64,000 nt of DNA from NCBI RefSeq assembly GCF_000526315.1, contig NZ_JAFV01000001.1, forward strand, positions 682,001-746,000, read 5' to 3'. Position numbers and translations under genes: made by a program. Below are positions 15,314 through 23,117 of this stretch, piece after piece; the stretch's first letter is position 1, and each line of letters begins with the position of its first letter. This DNA is from Methylopila sp. 73B. GTDB taxonomy: Bacteria > Pseudomonadota > Alphaproteobacteria > Rhizobiales > Methylopilaceae. The notes under the pieces were generated by a model that had not been told where the DNA came from, did not search any database, and saw only the letters and a program-made list of their open reading frames with translations.

Positions 15314-17887
15314 ATGGCTATCACTGCATCCCGATTTCCGGGCGTTGCTGGCGTCACCCCGCGCGCATCCTATGAGCCCGGCGACAGCGTCGATCCGCGT
15401 GACGGCGTCTACCACGATGGACGCTACTGGTACGCGAAGCGCGCCACCTCGGCGGTTCCGAGCCCGTCGTCCGACGATTGGGAGATGCTGTTCGACCTGA
15501 CGCCGAACGCGGCGGCTCAGGAGGGCGCGGAGGCCGCTCGCGCTGCGGCCGAGGCGGCGGCGCTCGCAGCCGCACAGGACCGCGGCGCGGTCGCGGACGA
15601 CAAGGAAGCGGTCGCCTCCGAGCGCTCCACCGTCATGACGGCGCGCGCCGAGGTGATTGCGGATCGCGAAGAGGTCGCGGCGAACGCCGGCCAGGTCACG
15701 ACGCTGGCGCAGGCCGCCGTTCTCGCCGCGGAGGCGACCGGGACGGACCGCGCGGCCGTCGCCGCAGACAAGACCGCCGTCGCGACGGACCGCGCCGCTG
15801 TGGCTTTGGGCGCCGCGAACGCGGACGCGGCGGCGACCCGCGCGGAGACGGCGTCGAGCATCGCGATCGCGGCGTCCGACGTCTACAAGACCGTGGCCGA
15901 GGGTGAGGCCGCCACCACGACGGGCGAGCTGTTCTACGTCATCGCCGCCGACAGCAACGAGTTCACCGAGCTGCGGGAGCGCACCTCTGGCGGCTCGACC
16001 GTGCGGAAGCGTCAGCCGTCGAGCGAGAAGATCGTCACGCTCGAGACGAGGATCACGGCGGCGGGCACTGGCGCTCAGCAGGTTGAGGGCGCGGCCTACC
16101 TCGACAGCCTCGAAGACGAGTTCGACAACGTCGCCTTCGGCATCCGAGACGCCGCCGGCGGGTTCGAGATCGAGAGCCCCACGATCACGCGCCTCGACAC
16201 GCAGGACGAGGTGCTGGCGACCACTCTGACCGCGGCTCAGGCCGCGACGGCGGCGCTGGCCACGACTGTGAACGACCTCGAGACGCGCATTCCGGAGACC
16301 ATCGAATCCTCGTCGTTCCTCGACACGCTCGAGGACGAGCACGACAACGTGGTGTTCGGGGTCAAGGACGCGGCGGGCAACTTCGAGATCGAAAGCCCGA
16401 CCATTCACCGGCTGGACGCGAAAGACGCCGCGCTTCAGGCCGCGATCGACGCGATGCCTCAGTCCGGCATCCCGACCGTCGAGGGCGCGGCTTATCTCGA
16501 CAGCGTCGAGGATGAGTACGGCAACGTCGTCTGGGGGCTTCGCGAAGACAACTTCGAGGAAGAGAGCGTCACGCAGCGCCGGCAGGATGCGAAGCTGCTC
16601 GACCTGCAGGCGCAGATTGACGACATCGAAGTCGGCGGGGGAGGCGCGAGCCGCACCTACGTGCCGCTCAGGCCCCCGGCCGCCTACGGCAGGCTGCCGG
16701 GACCGGTCCGCCTCCACATGAGCGGCATCATCGTGGACGCCGAATTGGATCTCGTGTGGTCGATCCCGCGCGCCGATCCGAAGCTCGCCATTGTCTATCC
16801 CGTCGCCAGCACCGACCCGACGCCGATCACGGCGCAGTACGGCTATTGGGACCCGGCAGACGGCGCGCTGAAGTCTCTCGGCAGCTTCCCGATCTACTGG
16901 GCGCCGACCGTCGCGAACCTCGTCGAGCCCGCGGTGACGCAGTGGTTCATCGCCACCGGCGACAGCACCATGGACGCGCAGGCCGGCGTGCTGACCCCAG
17001 GGTCGTGGTGGAACGAGGCGAGCCGTCAGCTCACCGGCGTTGGCGCGACCCTTACCGTCACGGACCAGGACACGGGCGCGGTGATCCCTGCGCGGCCGGC
17101 CGGAAGCCTCACCAAGATCAAGTTCTTCGGGACGCTGGGGACGGGGCCGGTCAAGCACGAGGGCCGGCCCGGCTGGTCGATGTTCGAATACAACAACAAG
17201 CTCACGACCGGCTCCGGCGTGAATCTCAAGACTAACCCCTACTACGACGCGACGCGTCCGGCCGGGCGCCGGATGAACCCGGCGAAGTATTGCCGCGACA
17301 ACAACCTCATGGCGGACGGTTCGCTGAACGCGAACGGCGTCGCCATGCCGGACGGCGTCCTGTCCAACTTCTCCAACCTCAACATCGTCTTCGCGGTGGG
17401 CTGGAACAACGTCTACGGCCCCACGCCCGATCCCGCTCAGAACGCGATCGAGGCGAGGTCCGACATGGAGGTCGCGCTCGACAGCTGTCACGAGACCGCG
17501 CCTGGGGCGAAGTGCATCGTGTTCGGCATCGGCGCGCCGCCCAAGACCATCTTCAAGAACCAGAGCTTCGGCGAAGACTTCGTCGGAGACGGCGTCGCGG
17601 CCGGCCGGTTCGTGTCGCAGCGCACGGTTTTCGAGCAGGCCACCAAAGCGATCGGTCTTGCCTATCAGGCGGCCTGCGCCCCGCGGTCCTACGCGACCTT
17701 CGTGCAGACCAGCCACCAGATCTGCCCCGAGACAGCCTACTCGAAGACCAAAAACAAGTTTAGCGACTGGTCTTCGCGGGAACTTGAGGGGTCGTCCGAC
17801 CACGTCCACTACGCCCCCATCGGCTACATGGAATGGGCCGACCTTACTCGTAACTACATCGCCTACACCTATTGCCGAGGAGCTTAA
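15314..17887 (+). CDS. tail fibre with C-terminal SGNH/GDSL hydrolase
   Basis: The start ATG 15314 has GGGAG ten bases upstream; 857 residues. Residues 1 to 60 form a small attachment module (G-D-S-V-D-P-R-D-G-V-Y-H-D-G-R-Y-W). Residues about 62 to 195 are an Ala/Glu/Asp-rich trimeric coiled coil. Three copies of a roughly 40-residue stalk repeat follow (about 258, 331 and 389, each with Y/F-L-D-S/T-x-E-D-E and N-V-x-F/W-G). The C-terminal domain (about 540 to 857) has the SGNH blocks: G-D-S at 549 to 551 (nucleophile Ser551), G-W-N-N (Asn698) and D-H-V-H (Asp829, His832). It probably deacylates a surface polysaccharide during adsorption. Confidence 0.85.
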   Translation: MAITASRFPGVAGVTPRASYEPGDSVDPRDGVYHDGRYWYAKRATSAVPSPSSDDWEMLFDLTPNAAAQEGAEAARAAAEAAALAAAQDRGAVADDKEAVASERSTVMTARAEVIADREEVAANAGQVTTLAQAAVLAAEATGTDRAAVAADKTAVATDRAAVALGAANADAAATRAETASSIAIAASDVYKTVAEGEAATTTGELFYVIAADSNEFTELRERTSGGSTVRKRQPSSEKIVTLETRITAAGTGAQQVEGAAYLDSLEDEFDNVAFGIRDAAGGFEIESPTITRLDTQDEVLATTLTAAQAATAALATTVNDLETRIPETIESSSFLDTLEDEHDNVVFGVKDAAGNFEIESPTIHRLDAKDAALQAAIDAMPQSGIPTVEGAAYLDSVEDEYGNVVWGLREDNFEEESVTQRRQDAKLLDLQAQIDDIEVGGGGASRTYVPLRPPAAYGRLPGPVRLHMSGIIVDAELDLVWSIPRADPKLAIVYPVASTDPTPITAQYGYWDPADGALKSLGSFPIYWAPTVANLVEPAVTQWFIATGDSTMDAQAGVLTPGSWWNEASRQLTGVGATLTVTDQDTGAVIPARPAGSLTKIKFFGTLGTGPVKHEGRPGWSMFEYNNKLTTGSGVNLKTNPYYDATRPAGRRMNPAKYCRDNNLMADGSLNANGVAMPDGVLSNFSNLNIVFAVGWNNVYGPTPDPAQNAIEARSDMEVALDSCHETAPGAKCIVFGIGAPPKTIFKNQSFGEDFVGDGVAAGRFVSQRTVFEQATKAIGLAYQAACAPRSYATFVQTSHQICPETAYSKTKNKFSDWSSRELEGSSDHVHYAPIGYMEWADLTRNYIAYTYCRGA
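16084..16590 (+). repeat. three stalk repeats in the tail fibre
   Basis: Three related coding repeats start near 16084, 16304 and 16480. Each encodes (Y/F)LD(S/T)xEDE(F/H/Y)xNVx(F/W)G followed by an acidic hydrophobic stretch and R-x-D. Copies one and two are most alike; copy three is shortened. This repeat commonly precedes SGNH domains in phage fibres. Confidence 0.75.
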
Positions 17888-17890
17888 GCT

Positions 17891-18661
17891 ATGGCGAAGT
17901 CTTTCAAGCGCGTCATTCCCGGACGCGATTTCCGCGGCCTCGGCCTCCCGAGCAGCCGCGTCCTGCTGCCGGCCTTCCGCGCGGACATGTTTGCAGCCTA
18001 CGTGCCGCGCAGCGGCGGGTCCGAGGTTCCCGGCTACGACTATTCGGGCCATGGCCGGCACTCGAACACCTCGAACGCGAAGCTTTATTCGAGCCGGGCG
18101 CGCCTCGGCGTGGACGCCGACGGGACCGGCGTCGGCCGCGACATCGTCATGCCGTTCAACGCGAACGACCTCGTCGCCGCGAACACGGCGTGTTCGATCG
18201 TCGGCGTCGTCGCCGCGGGCGCCGGCGCATTCATCGCGGGCTCGCTGTTCGGGACGGAACAGTCCCTGGCCCTGATCGAGACCACGACGGACAACGGCCG
18301 GGCCACCGTGATCAGCGACACGGCGCCGGTCCACACCACGCTCGACTCCGGCGCGCCCGACGCCACCCGCGGCTCCCGCTTCGAGATGATCGCGGCGTCC
18401 TACCTCCCGGCCGAGCGCATCGTCTATCGCCGGCGGCTCAACACGGCGATGCAGGCGACGCCCCCCACGACCACGCCCAAGACCCTCGGCGGCGCGCGGC
18501 CGTTCAAGTCCGGCATCAACGCCCAGGGCTCGAACTACGCGGGCTACTTCGATCTCGCGGCGCTCGTGTTCTTTGGGCGCAAGCTCGACGCAGGGGAGAT
18601 GGAGGCGGTCTACCTCAGCCTGCAGGACTATCTCTCAAAGACGACGGGCGTAACGCTTTAA
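17891..18661 (+). CDS. LamG-like fibre-associated protein
   Basis: The 256-residue product starts at ATG 17891 with AGGAG 11 bases upstream and only three bases after the fibre gene. It has the features of phage concanavalin/LamG-like proteins: an N-terminal attachment segment (residues 1 to 35), a beta-sandwich, and the closing phrase A-A-L-V-F-F-G-R-K-L-D-A-G-E-M-E-A-V-Y, which is the usual last strand and helix of such domains. It probably binds glycans at the fibre tip or is a fibre-linked decoration. Confidence 0.65.
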   Translation: MAKSFKRVIPGRDFRGLGLPSSRVLLPAFRADMFAAYVPRSGGSEVPGYDYSGHGRHSNTSNAKLYSSRARLGVDADGTGVGRDIVMPFNANDLVAANTACSIVGVVAAGAGAFIAGSLFGTEQSLALIETTTDNGRATVISDTAPVHTTLDSGAPDATRGSRFEMIAASYLPAERIVYRRRLNTAMQATPPTTTPKTLGGARPFKSGINAQGSNYAGYFDLAALVFFGRKLDAGEMEAVYLSLQDYLSKTTGVTL

Positions 18662-18734
18662 CGCAAGTACCGGTGAAAGCCGTGATTTTGACCAAACCAA
18701 CGCCAATGGCGACTATCCTACGGAGTGCTATGAA

Positions 18735-18917
18735 ATGGATAACAAGGTAAATCCGACAGTCGAGGAAATGAAAGCTGCGTTCCGCGCGCTAACCGTCGGG
18801 TACCGGGCCAGGGGCGCCACCATTCGTTTTATCAACGAGGCGATGGACACTGTTCAAGACGAAATGCGGGACAGCCTTCCGGGCAACGACACGCCGGAAA
18901 ACGCATTCCCTGGTTGA
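18735..18917 (+). CDS. small phage protein, unknown
   Basis: A 60-residue acidic protein begins at ATG 18735, nine bases after GGAG. It contains a helix E-E-M-K-A-A-F-R-A-L-T-V-G-Y-R-A-R-G. The base composition from about 18662 is less GC-rich than the fibre genes. An overlapping start ATG 18730 would give a different short frame. Unknown family. Confidence 0.5.
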   Translation: MDNKVNPTVEEMKAAFRALTVGYRARGATIRFINEAMDTVQDEMRDSLPGNDTPENAFPG

Positions 18918-19028
18918 GCGGCTTGCTGGTCGCTCAACGGCCGCAGACAGCGACCTGATGCAGCGGATGGTTGCGCGATCTGTGACAGTCATGCGACAAA
19001 TCTAGCCCCGCGACACAAGGGCGCTCGC

Positions 19029-19253
19029 ATGTCGAAGCTGTCTGAACTCCAGGACGAGCTAGCGCATCATGAGGCGAGCGTGAGGGCCTACCGCTACGCG
19101 GGGGCCAACGCAGGCGAGATCGAAGCGCTTGAGTGCCATGACGCGGTGGTCGCCGCGCAGAAGAAATGCGCCGTCCTGCGCGCGCGCATCGCCATGATCT
19201 CTCAGGGCGCGCGGGATGATCAAGCCGCCGACAAGGCTCGAATGCCAGGGTAA
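19029..19253 (+). CDS. small coiled-coil phage protein, unknown
   Basis: A 74-residue protein is mostly one amphipathic helix pair (L-S-E-L-Q-D-E-L-A-H-H-E-A-S-V and A-A-Q-K-K-C-A-V-L-R-A-R-I). Two Cys residues lie near 38 and 49. The gene ends just before a strong terminator. No family recognised. Confidence 0.5.
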   Translation: MSKLSELQDELAHHEASVRAYRYAGANAGEIEALECHDAVVAAQKKCAVLRARIAMISQGARDDQAADKARMPG

Positions 19254-19284
19254 GCTAAGCCTGCCGCCATCTCGCACGTATCGA

Positions 19285-19309
19285 GCCGCCCTCCGGGGCG
19301 GCTTTTTTG
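19285..19309 (+). terminator. Rho-independent terminator
   Basis: The seven-base stem GCCGCCC / GGGCGGC with a TCCG tetraloop is followed by six T. It ends the fibre-region transcript. Confidence 0.9.
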
Positions 19310-19322
19310 TTGGAGCCCCGCC

Positions 19323-19373
19323 ATGGACCCCTACGACGAGACGCTGCCCGACGAGGGCTTCGTCAACGACTGA
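19323..19373 (+). CDS. possible 16-residue microprotein between two terminators
   Basis: ATG 19323 with GGAG eleven bases upstream opens a frame for MDPYDETLPDEGFVND. It is strongly acidic (six Asp/Glu of 16). Terminators lie just before (19285 to 19309) and just after (19379 to 19400), which leaves this frame as the only content. It could be a leader peptide or a genuine micro-gene. Confidence 0.35.
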   Translation: MDPYDETLPDEGFVND

Positions 19374-19378
19374 ACCGG

Positions 19379-19400
19379 CCGCCCGCGAGGCGGATTTTTT
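19379..19400 (+). terminator. Rho-independent terminator
   Basis: The stem CCGCC / GGCGG with a five-base loop is followed by A and six T. It is shorter than the terminator at 19285. Confidence 0.7.
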
Positions 19401-19412
19401 GTGGAGTGACGG

Positions 19413-19604
19413 ATGAACGACACCGAATGGTCCGATCGAGAGCATGTCCGCTCCGCGCAGATCGAAACGGCGTTCCTGGCGCGGGCCGCAGACGTGATCG
19501 AGTTCACCCAGACCCCGTTCAATGTCGAGGGCTTCCTGGCCACGTTCGATGGTGGCCAGGAAGTCTTCATCGACCTAGGACCGATCTCGCACGGCGCGCG
19601 CTAG
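19413..19604 (+). CDS. small phage protein, unknown
   Basis: A 63-residue protein starts at ATG 19413 with GGAG upstream. It has a helical first half and a strand-rich second half (F-L-A-T-F-D-G-G-Q-E-V-F-I-D-L-G). Its TAG stop overlaps the TAG stop of a reverse gene in the shared CTAG. Unknown family. Confidence 0.55.
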   Translation: MNDTEWSDREHVRSAQIETAFLARAADVIEFTQTPFNVEGFLATFDGGQEVFIDLGPISHGAR

Positions 19605-19996
19605 TTTTTCCCGCTAGGGGCTGGCTGGTAGTAGGGAAGTAGCTGTGTCGCCGCCTCGCTCATCTGGCGAGCAAACCCTTCACTCAGCTGGAATTTGAGG
19701 TTTGCGCCGTTCCGCAGGAACAGCAGCATATGCGCCCCGTCGACATCAATCCCGATGCCTCCGCCGACCGCGTCCACTGGGATCGCCGTGCCTTCATTGG
19801 GCTTTCCGCTTTGGAGGTCCAGCAATGCCTTTTGTAGCGCCCCCTGCAGAAGGTGAATGCCATCTACGTCCGATATGAACGAGACATCTTGGCCATTCTC
19901 AAAATGCAACTCAAAACGCCCAAGTCCTAAACTTGGATTTGTTTTTGAGTGTAGATCCCGAAACTTCGGTGCATTCGCCGGATCTTCGTCGGCCAT
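19601..19996 (-). CDS. moron: small acidic protein, unknown function
   Basis: ATG 19996 with GGGAGG seven bases upstream gives 131 residues. The sequence has two similar halves: each has a D-x-D/V-G-x-H-x-L phrase (D-V-D-G-I-H-L-L near 40 and D-V-D-G-A-H-M-L near 89), followed by a helix. No signal peptide or membrane segment is visible. It is on the reverse strand in the late operon, as is the gene at 5434, and is less GC-rich than its neighbours. Prophage cargo is the best reading. Unknown family. Confidence 0.6.
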   Translation of the reverse strand: MADEDPANAPKFRDLHSKTNPSLGLGRFELHFENGQDVSFISDVDGIHLLQGALQKALLDLQSGKPNEGTAIPVDAVGGGIGIDVDGAHMLLFLRNGANLKFQLSEGFARQMSEAATQLLPYYQPAPSGKN

Positions 19997-20112
19997 CTGA
20001 AACCCTCCCCTGGAAGCTCCGAATAGGAGCACGCGGCGCAGCCGCGGTCGAATCCGACACTCGTCTTGTCGCCCCGCCCTCGAGCGGGGCTTTTTCATGT
20101 CCGGAGACTGCC

Positions 20113-20799
20113 ATGAACGTGCTGGCCATCCAGCAGCGCTTGACCGCGCTCGGCTACAATCCTGGCCCCCTCGACGGGGTGTGGGGCCCGACCACGCGGA
20201 AGGCCGTCATCGCCTTCCAGACGGCGAAGAAGCTGTCCCAGGACGGCGTCGTGGGGCCGAAGACGCTCGCGGCTCTGAACGCCGCAGCGACCGGCGGCGG
20301 GGTGCAGGCGACGCCGCTCACGGTGGGCGAGCCCGTTTGGGTTCAGGAGGGCCGCCGACGCCTTGGTCTGCACGAGAGTAACCCCGCGCTGAAGGCCTTC
20401 CTCAAGTCGGACGGCAAGACCCTGGGCGATCCCGAACGCCTGCCATGGTGCGGCGATTTCGTGGAGACCTGCATCCGGCTCGTGCTCCCCGACGAGATTC
20501 TGCCGGCGAACCCGTATTTCGCGCGCAACTGGCTCGCGGTCGGGGTGAAGTGTCCCGAACCGGTTGTCGGCTGCATCGCCGTGTTCGAGCGCGGGCCGAA
20601 CGCCGGCCACGTCGGCTTCGTCGTGGGCCAGGACAAGACCTATCTGTCGATCCTCGGCGGCAACCAGAGCAACAGCGTCAGCGTCTCGCGGATCGCGAAG
20701 AGCCGGGCGCTTGGCTACCGCTGGCCCAAGACGGCCGGCGCAATCACGGTCGCGCCCATGGCGGCGGCGACCGGCGACATCACCACCAACGAGGCCTAA
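20113..20799 (+). CDS. endolysin: peptidoglycan-binding domain plus CHAP-like amidase
   Basis: The start is ATG 20113 with CGGAG nearby; 228 residues. Residues 1 to 60 form a PG_binding_1 domain (L-G-Y-N-P-G-P-L-D-G-V-W-G-P-T-T, then A-I/V-x-x-F-Q). Residues about 75 to 215 are a Cys-peptidase/amidase domain of the TIGR02594 type, with P-W-C-G-D-F (Cys113), G-H-V-G-F (His166) and G-G-N-Q (Asn184) as the expected triad. No signal peptide is present, so release needs a holin, and a holin-like gene follows. It breaks peptidoglycan at the end of the lytic cycle. Confidence 0.85.
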   Translation: MNVLAIQQRLTALGYNPGPLDGVWGPTTRKAVIAFQTAKKLSQDGVVGPKTLAALNAAATGGGVQATPLTVGEPVWVQEGRRRLGLHESNPALKAFLKSDGKTLGDPERLPWCGDFVETCIRLVLPDEILPANPYFARNWLAVGVKCPEPVVGCIAVFERGPNAGHVGFVVGQDKTYLSILGGNQSNSVSVSRIAKSRALGYRWPKTAGAITVAPMAAATGDITTNEA

Positions 20800-20802
20800 C
20801 CC

Positions 20803-21165
20803 ATGTCCAAAGCCATCACCAAGCCGCGGCTCGCTGACGTCGTCGAGGATGCTGTCCGCAACCTGCCGAACAGCGCGACCCCAGCAGAAGTCGCCAAGCG
20901 CGTCGTCACCGACCCCGCGATCTCACCTGCCCTGAAGCCCGTGTCCCGGTGGGCGTCCGAGACGCTGCAGGGCATTACGGCGGCCGGCGCCGCGCAGGTT
21001 CTCAACGTGCTCGGCGTCACGAAGAGCCTCGTGATCGTCGCCGGCTGGTTCGGCCAGACGTGGAACGCGGATGAGGTCTCGACCGTCCTCACGACCGTCG
21101 TGACGGCCGCCGGCCTCGCCTATGCCTGGTACGGCCGCGAGACCACCACGCGCCCGCTGGCCTGA
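20803..21165 (+). CDS. holin-like membrane protein
   Basis: A 120-residue protein begins three bases after the endolysin gene. It has two likely membrane segments in its second half (about 70 to 85, L-V-I-V-A-G-W-F-G, and 94 to 110, V-L-T-T-V-V-T-A-A-G-L-A-Y-A-W-Y) and a hydrophilic N-terminus. The layout and the place beside the endolysin fit a pore-forming holin. It is somewhat longer than classical holins; no family-specific motif was seen. Confidence 0.6.
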   Translation: MSKAITKPRLADVVEDAVRNLPNSATPAEVAKRVVTDPAISPALKPVSRWASETLQGITAAGAAQVLNVLGVTKSLVIVAGWFGQTWNADEVSTVLTTVVTAAGLAYAWYGRETTTRPLA

Positions 21166-21172
21166 CCGATTG

Positions 21173-21970
21173 ATGGCTGACGATATCCCTGAGGTCGCTC
21201 CGACGCTCGGCGTCGCTACAAACCCCGAGATTGCGAGGCAGGCGTTGGAACAGCTCAGGGCGGAGGTTGGCGAACTCAAAAAGGAGCTTCGCGACGCCAA
21301 CGCCATGCGCAAAAGCCAACAGCCGCTTCAGAACGGAAGCGGCAAATACTCGCTGTTCAAGGACTGGAACCTAACTCCGGCAACGACCATCCTCCTCCTC
21401 GGGATGGCCGCCGGTAGCGCATTCTGGGTGTGGACAGTCTCGGACAAAATCAGCGAGATCACGCCGCAGGCCAATCGCATCGTCACGCTTGAGGCTGCCA
21501 ATACCGACCTTAAGAACCGTTCTTCCGCCCTTGAGCAACAGAACTTTCAGTACAAAGAGGATCGCGTCAAATACCGGGAAGGCATCGCGACCCAGCTTCA
21601 GGTCATGAAGGACGATATTGGGTCCCTGACGCGCAAGCAGGAGGGGATTGAATATCGCGTCGCACAGCTAGAGACGGACCGAACGGCAATCAACTCCAGG
21701 CTGGATCGAACTTTTGACATTTACAACAAGCGCTTTGACGACAACCGGACGGCAGCGGCCGATATGGCCGGGGACATCAAGGTGCTTCGCGAACAAACCC
21801 AACGCATCATCACATGGCTGGAGGCGAGGGGTCGCAACCCGCCGATCCCTTTCGACCAAAATCAGACATGGAGAGGGTTCCCGCCCCGCCCGGATCCCTT
21901 CATCCTCAGGGCCGTCCTGCGCCCCGTGTTCCTCCGAGGGTGGAGAGGGAGCGCTAGGGCGCCGTTCTGA
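21173..21970 (+). CDS. membrane-anchored coiled-coil protein, lysis region
   Basis: Start ATG 21173 gives 265 residues. One membrane segment (about 74 to 94, T-T-I-L-L-L-G-M-A-A-G-S-A-F-W-V-W) separates a short N-terminal part from a long coiled coil (about 100 to 225). This topology resembles inner-membrane spanin or anti-holin type proteins, but such a length is unusual for a spanin. A strong hairpin follows it. It probably takes part in envelope disruption or superinfection control. Function is not established. Confidence 0.5.
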   Translation: MADDIPEVAPTLGVATNPEIARQALEQLRAEVGELKKELRDANAMRKSQQPLQNGSGKYSLFKDWNLTPATTILLLGMAAGSAFWVWTVSDKISEITPQANRIVTLEAANTDLKNRSSALEQQNFQYKEDRVKYREGIATQLQVMKDDIGSLTRKQEGIEYRVAQLETDRTAINSRLDRTFDIYNKRFDDNRTAAADMAGDIKVLREQTQRIITWLEARGRNPPIPFDQNQTWRGFPPRPDPFILRAVLRPVFLRGWRGSARAPF

Positions 21971-21994
21971 GTTCTTTGCACATTATGCAAACAT

Positions 21995-22034
21995 CCCGCC
22001 CGTCTCGGCTCACGCCGGGCGGGCGGTCCTTTTT
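21995..22034 (+). terminator. hairpin terminator after the lysis genes
   Basis: The eight-base stem CCCGCCCG / CGGGCGGG (21995 to 22002 and 22016 to 22023) with a 13-base loop is followed by CGGTCCTTTTT. It lies between the forward late operon and the converging reverse series of small genes. Confidence 0.7.
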
Positions 22035-22039
22035 GCGTT

Positions 22040-22384
22040 CTAGTAGTCGATGTCGACCTCTGGCGCGCTCTCCCGCGCATAGATCTCGCTCGCGGTCTTC
22101 GTGCCCAACGGCCGGGTGCGGCCCTCGGCTAGCGCCTTGAGAAACTCCGCCTCCGCGGCGCGCGCCGCTAGCTTAGCGTTTGGTTCCCAGCCTCTCCCCA
22201 GCAAGACGCCTCCGTTCGCGATCCAATGCCATTCGCCAACGTGCCCGTGGGTCGTCTTGTCCTTCCGGATGCGGAGGCAGGACGGATAGCCCTCGTAGGG
22301 GCTGGCGACCCAGTCATCTTGGTCGTGAGGCTCGTCGGGCCATGTGCGGCGCCATGCGAAGTGGAGAGGCGGCAGTTCGGTCAT
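22040..22384 (-). CDS. small phage protein, unknown (last in reverse series)
   Basis: ATG 22384 overlaps the previous stop by four bases; 114 residues. It is rich in Trp and His in the first half (F-A-W-R-R-T-W-P-D-E-P-H-D, then E-W-H-W-I-A-N-G-G) and helical in the second. The pattern resembles small early-region phage proteins of unknown role. No catalytic signature is evident. Confidence 0.5.
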   Translation of the reverse strand: MTELPPLHFAWRRTWPDEPHDQDDWVASPYEGYPSCLRIRKDKTTHGHVGEWHWIANGGVLLGRGWEPNAKLAARAAEAEFLKALAEGRTRPLGTKTASEIYARESAPEVDIDY

Positions 22385-22476
22385 CCGCCCATTATGGCTC
22401 GCCACCCACCCCACGCCAGCACGCAGATGCTTCCAGCGAGGATGATCGCGAGCTGGATGGTGGTGGGACGGTTCAT
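22381..22476 (-). CDS. 31-residue single-pass membrane peptide
   Basis: ATG 22476 opens a 31-residue frame, M-N-R-P-T-T-I-Q-L-A-I-I-L-A-G-S-I-C-V-L-A-W-G-G. It is almost one membrane helix with a basic N-terminus. It overlaps both neighbours by ATGA, which supports expression. Too short for a family call. Confidence 0.5.
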   Translation of the reverse strand: MNRPTTIQLAIILAGSICVLAWGGWRAIMGG

Positions 22477-22622
22477 TCCTTGAGCCACCACCACGACGCG
22501 ACAGCAGTCGCCGCGGCTAGGGCAACGATGACAGCGAAGATGATGCCCGTGGTCTGCGGGTCGCAACTTTCGCAGCCTTTAGCGGCCAGTGCCGCCCCTC
22601 CAACAGCCCCCGACCCTACCAC
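22473..22622 (-). CDS. small membrane protein, 49 residues
   Basis: GTG 22622 is preceded by GGAGG at five bases. The product has a Gly/Ala-rich N-terminus, a C-E-S-C motif near residue 17, and a membrane helix (I-I-F-A-V-I-V-A-L-A-A-A-T-A-V-A) ending W-W-W-L-K-E. Its stop overlaps the ATG of the next peptide. The paired Cys and the tandem of tiny membrane proteins suggest a lysis or exclusion role, which is only a guess. Confidence 0.5.
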   Translation of the reverse strand: MVGSGAVGGAALAAKGCESCDPQTTGIIFAVIVALAAATAVASWWWLKE

Positions 22623-22689
22623 GGCAACCTCCGATTAGCCCACGCAGGCGTTGCGGCAAGGAGGGAGAGAGCGAGAAGGGCGGGGCGGG

Positions 22690-23004
22690 TCACGGCCGTG
22701 GTATCATCTCGGACCAATGCGTCGGCTCCCAGCGATCGAAGTGACGATCATAATCCGGATAGTCCTGGTCTTCCTCTAGAAATGCGCATGGGTTATCGAG
22801 GGAAAAATAATAGCTTACCTTGCCCGCGTCCGGGTTAGGAACCTGACGGACAGACCATCCTTGCGGCGTTTTGCCTTCGGATGTTGTTTCCGGCTCGACG
22901 TGGCGCACGAGGCTCCCAGCAGAAAACCAAACGCCATTGGTCAGCATGACGCGAGTTCCGTCACGTGGGACGGTGTCGATCGGCTTCCACATGCCGCTTT
23001 CCAT
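22690..23004 (-). CDS. small phage protein (DUF551-like)
   Basis: From ATG 23004 the product has 104 residues. The opening W-K-P-I-D-T-V-P-R-D-G-T-R-V-M-L-T-N-G is close to the W-x-P-I-x-T-A-P-K/R-D-G-T pattern of DUF551 and related phage proteins. The C-terminus is Trp and Asp rich (D-R-W-E-P-T-H-W). These proteins are common in phage early regions and have no known biochemical role. Confidence 0.6.
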   Translation of the reverse strand: MESGMWKPIDTVPRDGTRVMLTNGVWFSAGSLVRHVEPETTSEGKTPQGWSVRQVPNPDAGKVSYYFSLDNPCAFLEEDQDYPDYDRHFDRWEPTHWSEMIPRP

Positions 23005-23117
23005 CGTCCTCACCCTCCGCCTTCTTGAAAGGCCCGCCTCGATTGCTAATCCACACATCTTGGTCGCCGTCAGACAGGATCGCGCCGACACGAGCCGCCC
23101 ATTCGTCGGTTCCTCAT
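22961..23117 (-). pseudogene. possible frameshifted small phage gene
   Basis: ATG 23117 overlaps the previous stop as ATGA, as in most joins in this series, but runs into a stop after 15 codons. A frame displaced by one base carries E-W-A-A-R-V-G-A-I-L-S-D-G-D-Q-D-V-W-I-S for about 45 codons to a TGA at 22961 to 22963, with no start of its own. One base lost or gained near 23100 would explain this. A sequencing error or a programmed shift is also possible. Confidence 0.35.

Noticed and set aside
11669-18334. Two very long reverse frames (981 and 1150 codons) opposite the tail tip and fibre genes
   Set aside because: Low-complexity Arg/Val/Asp-rich products that ignore gene borders on the other strand; the forward genes have clear motifs.
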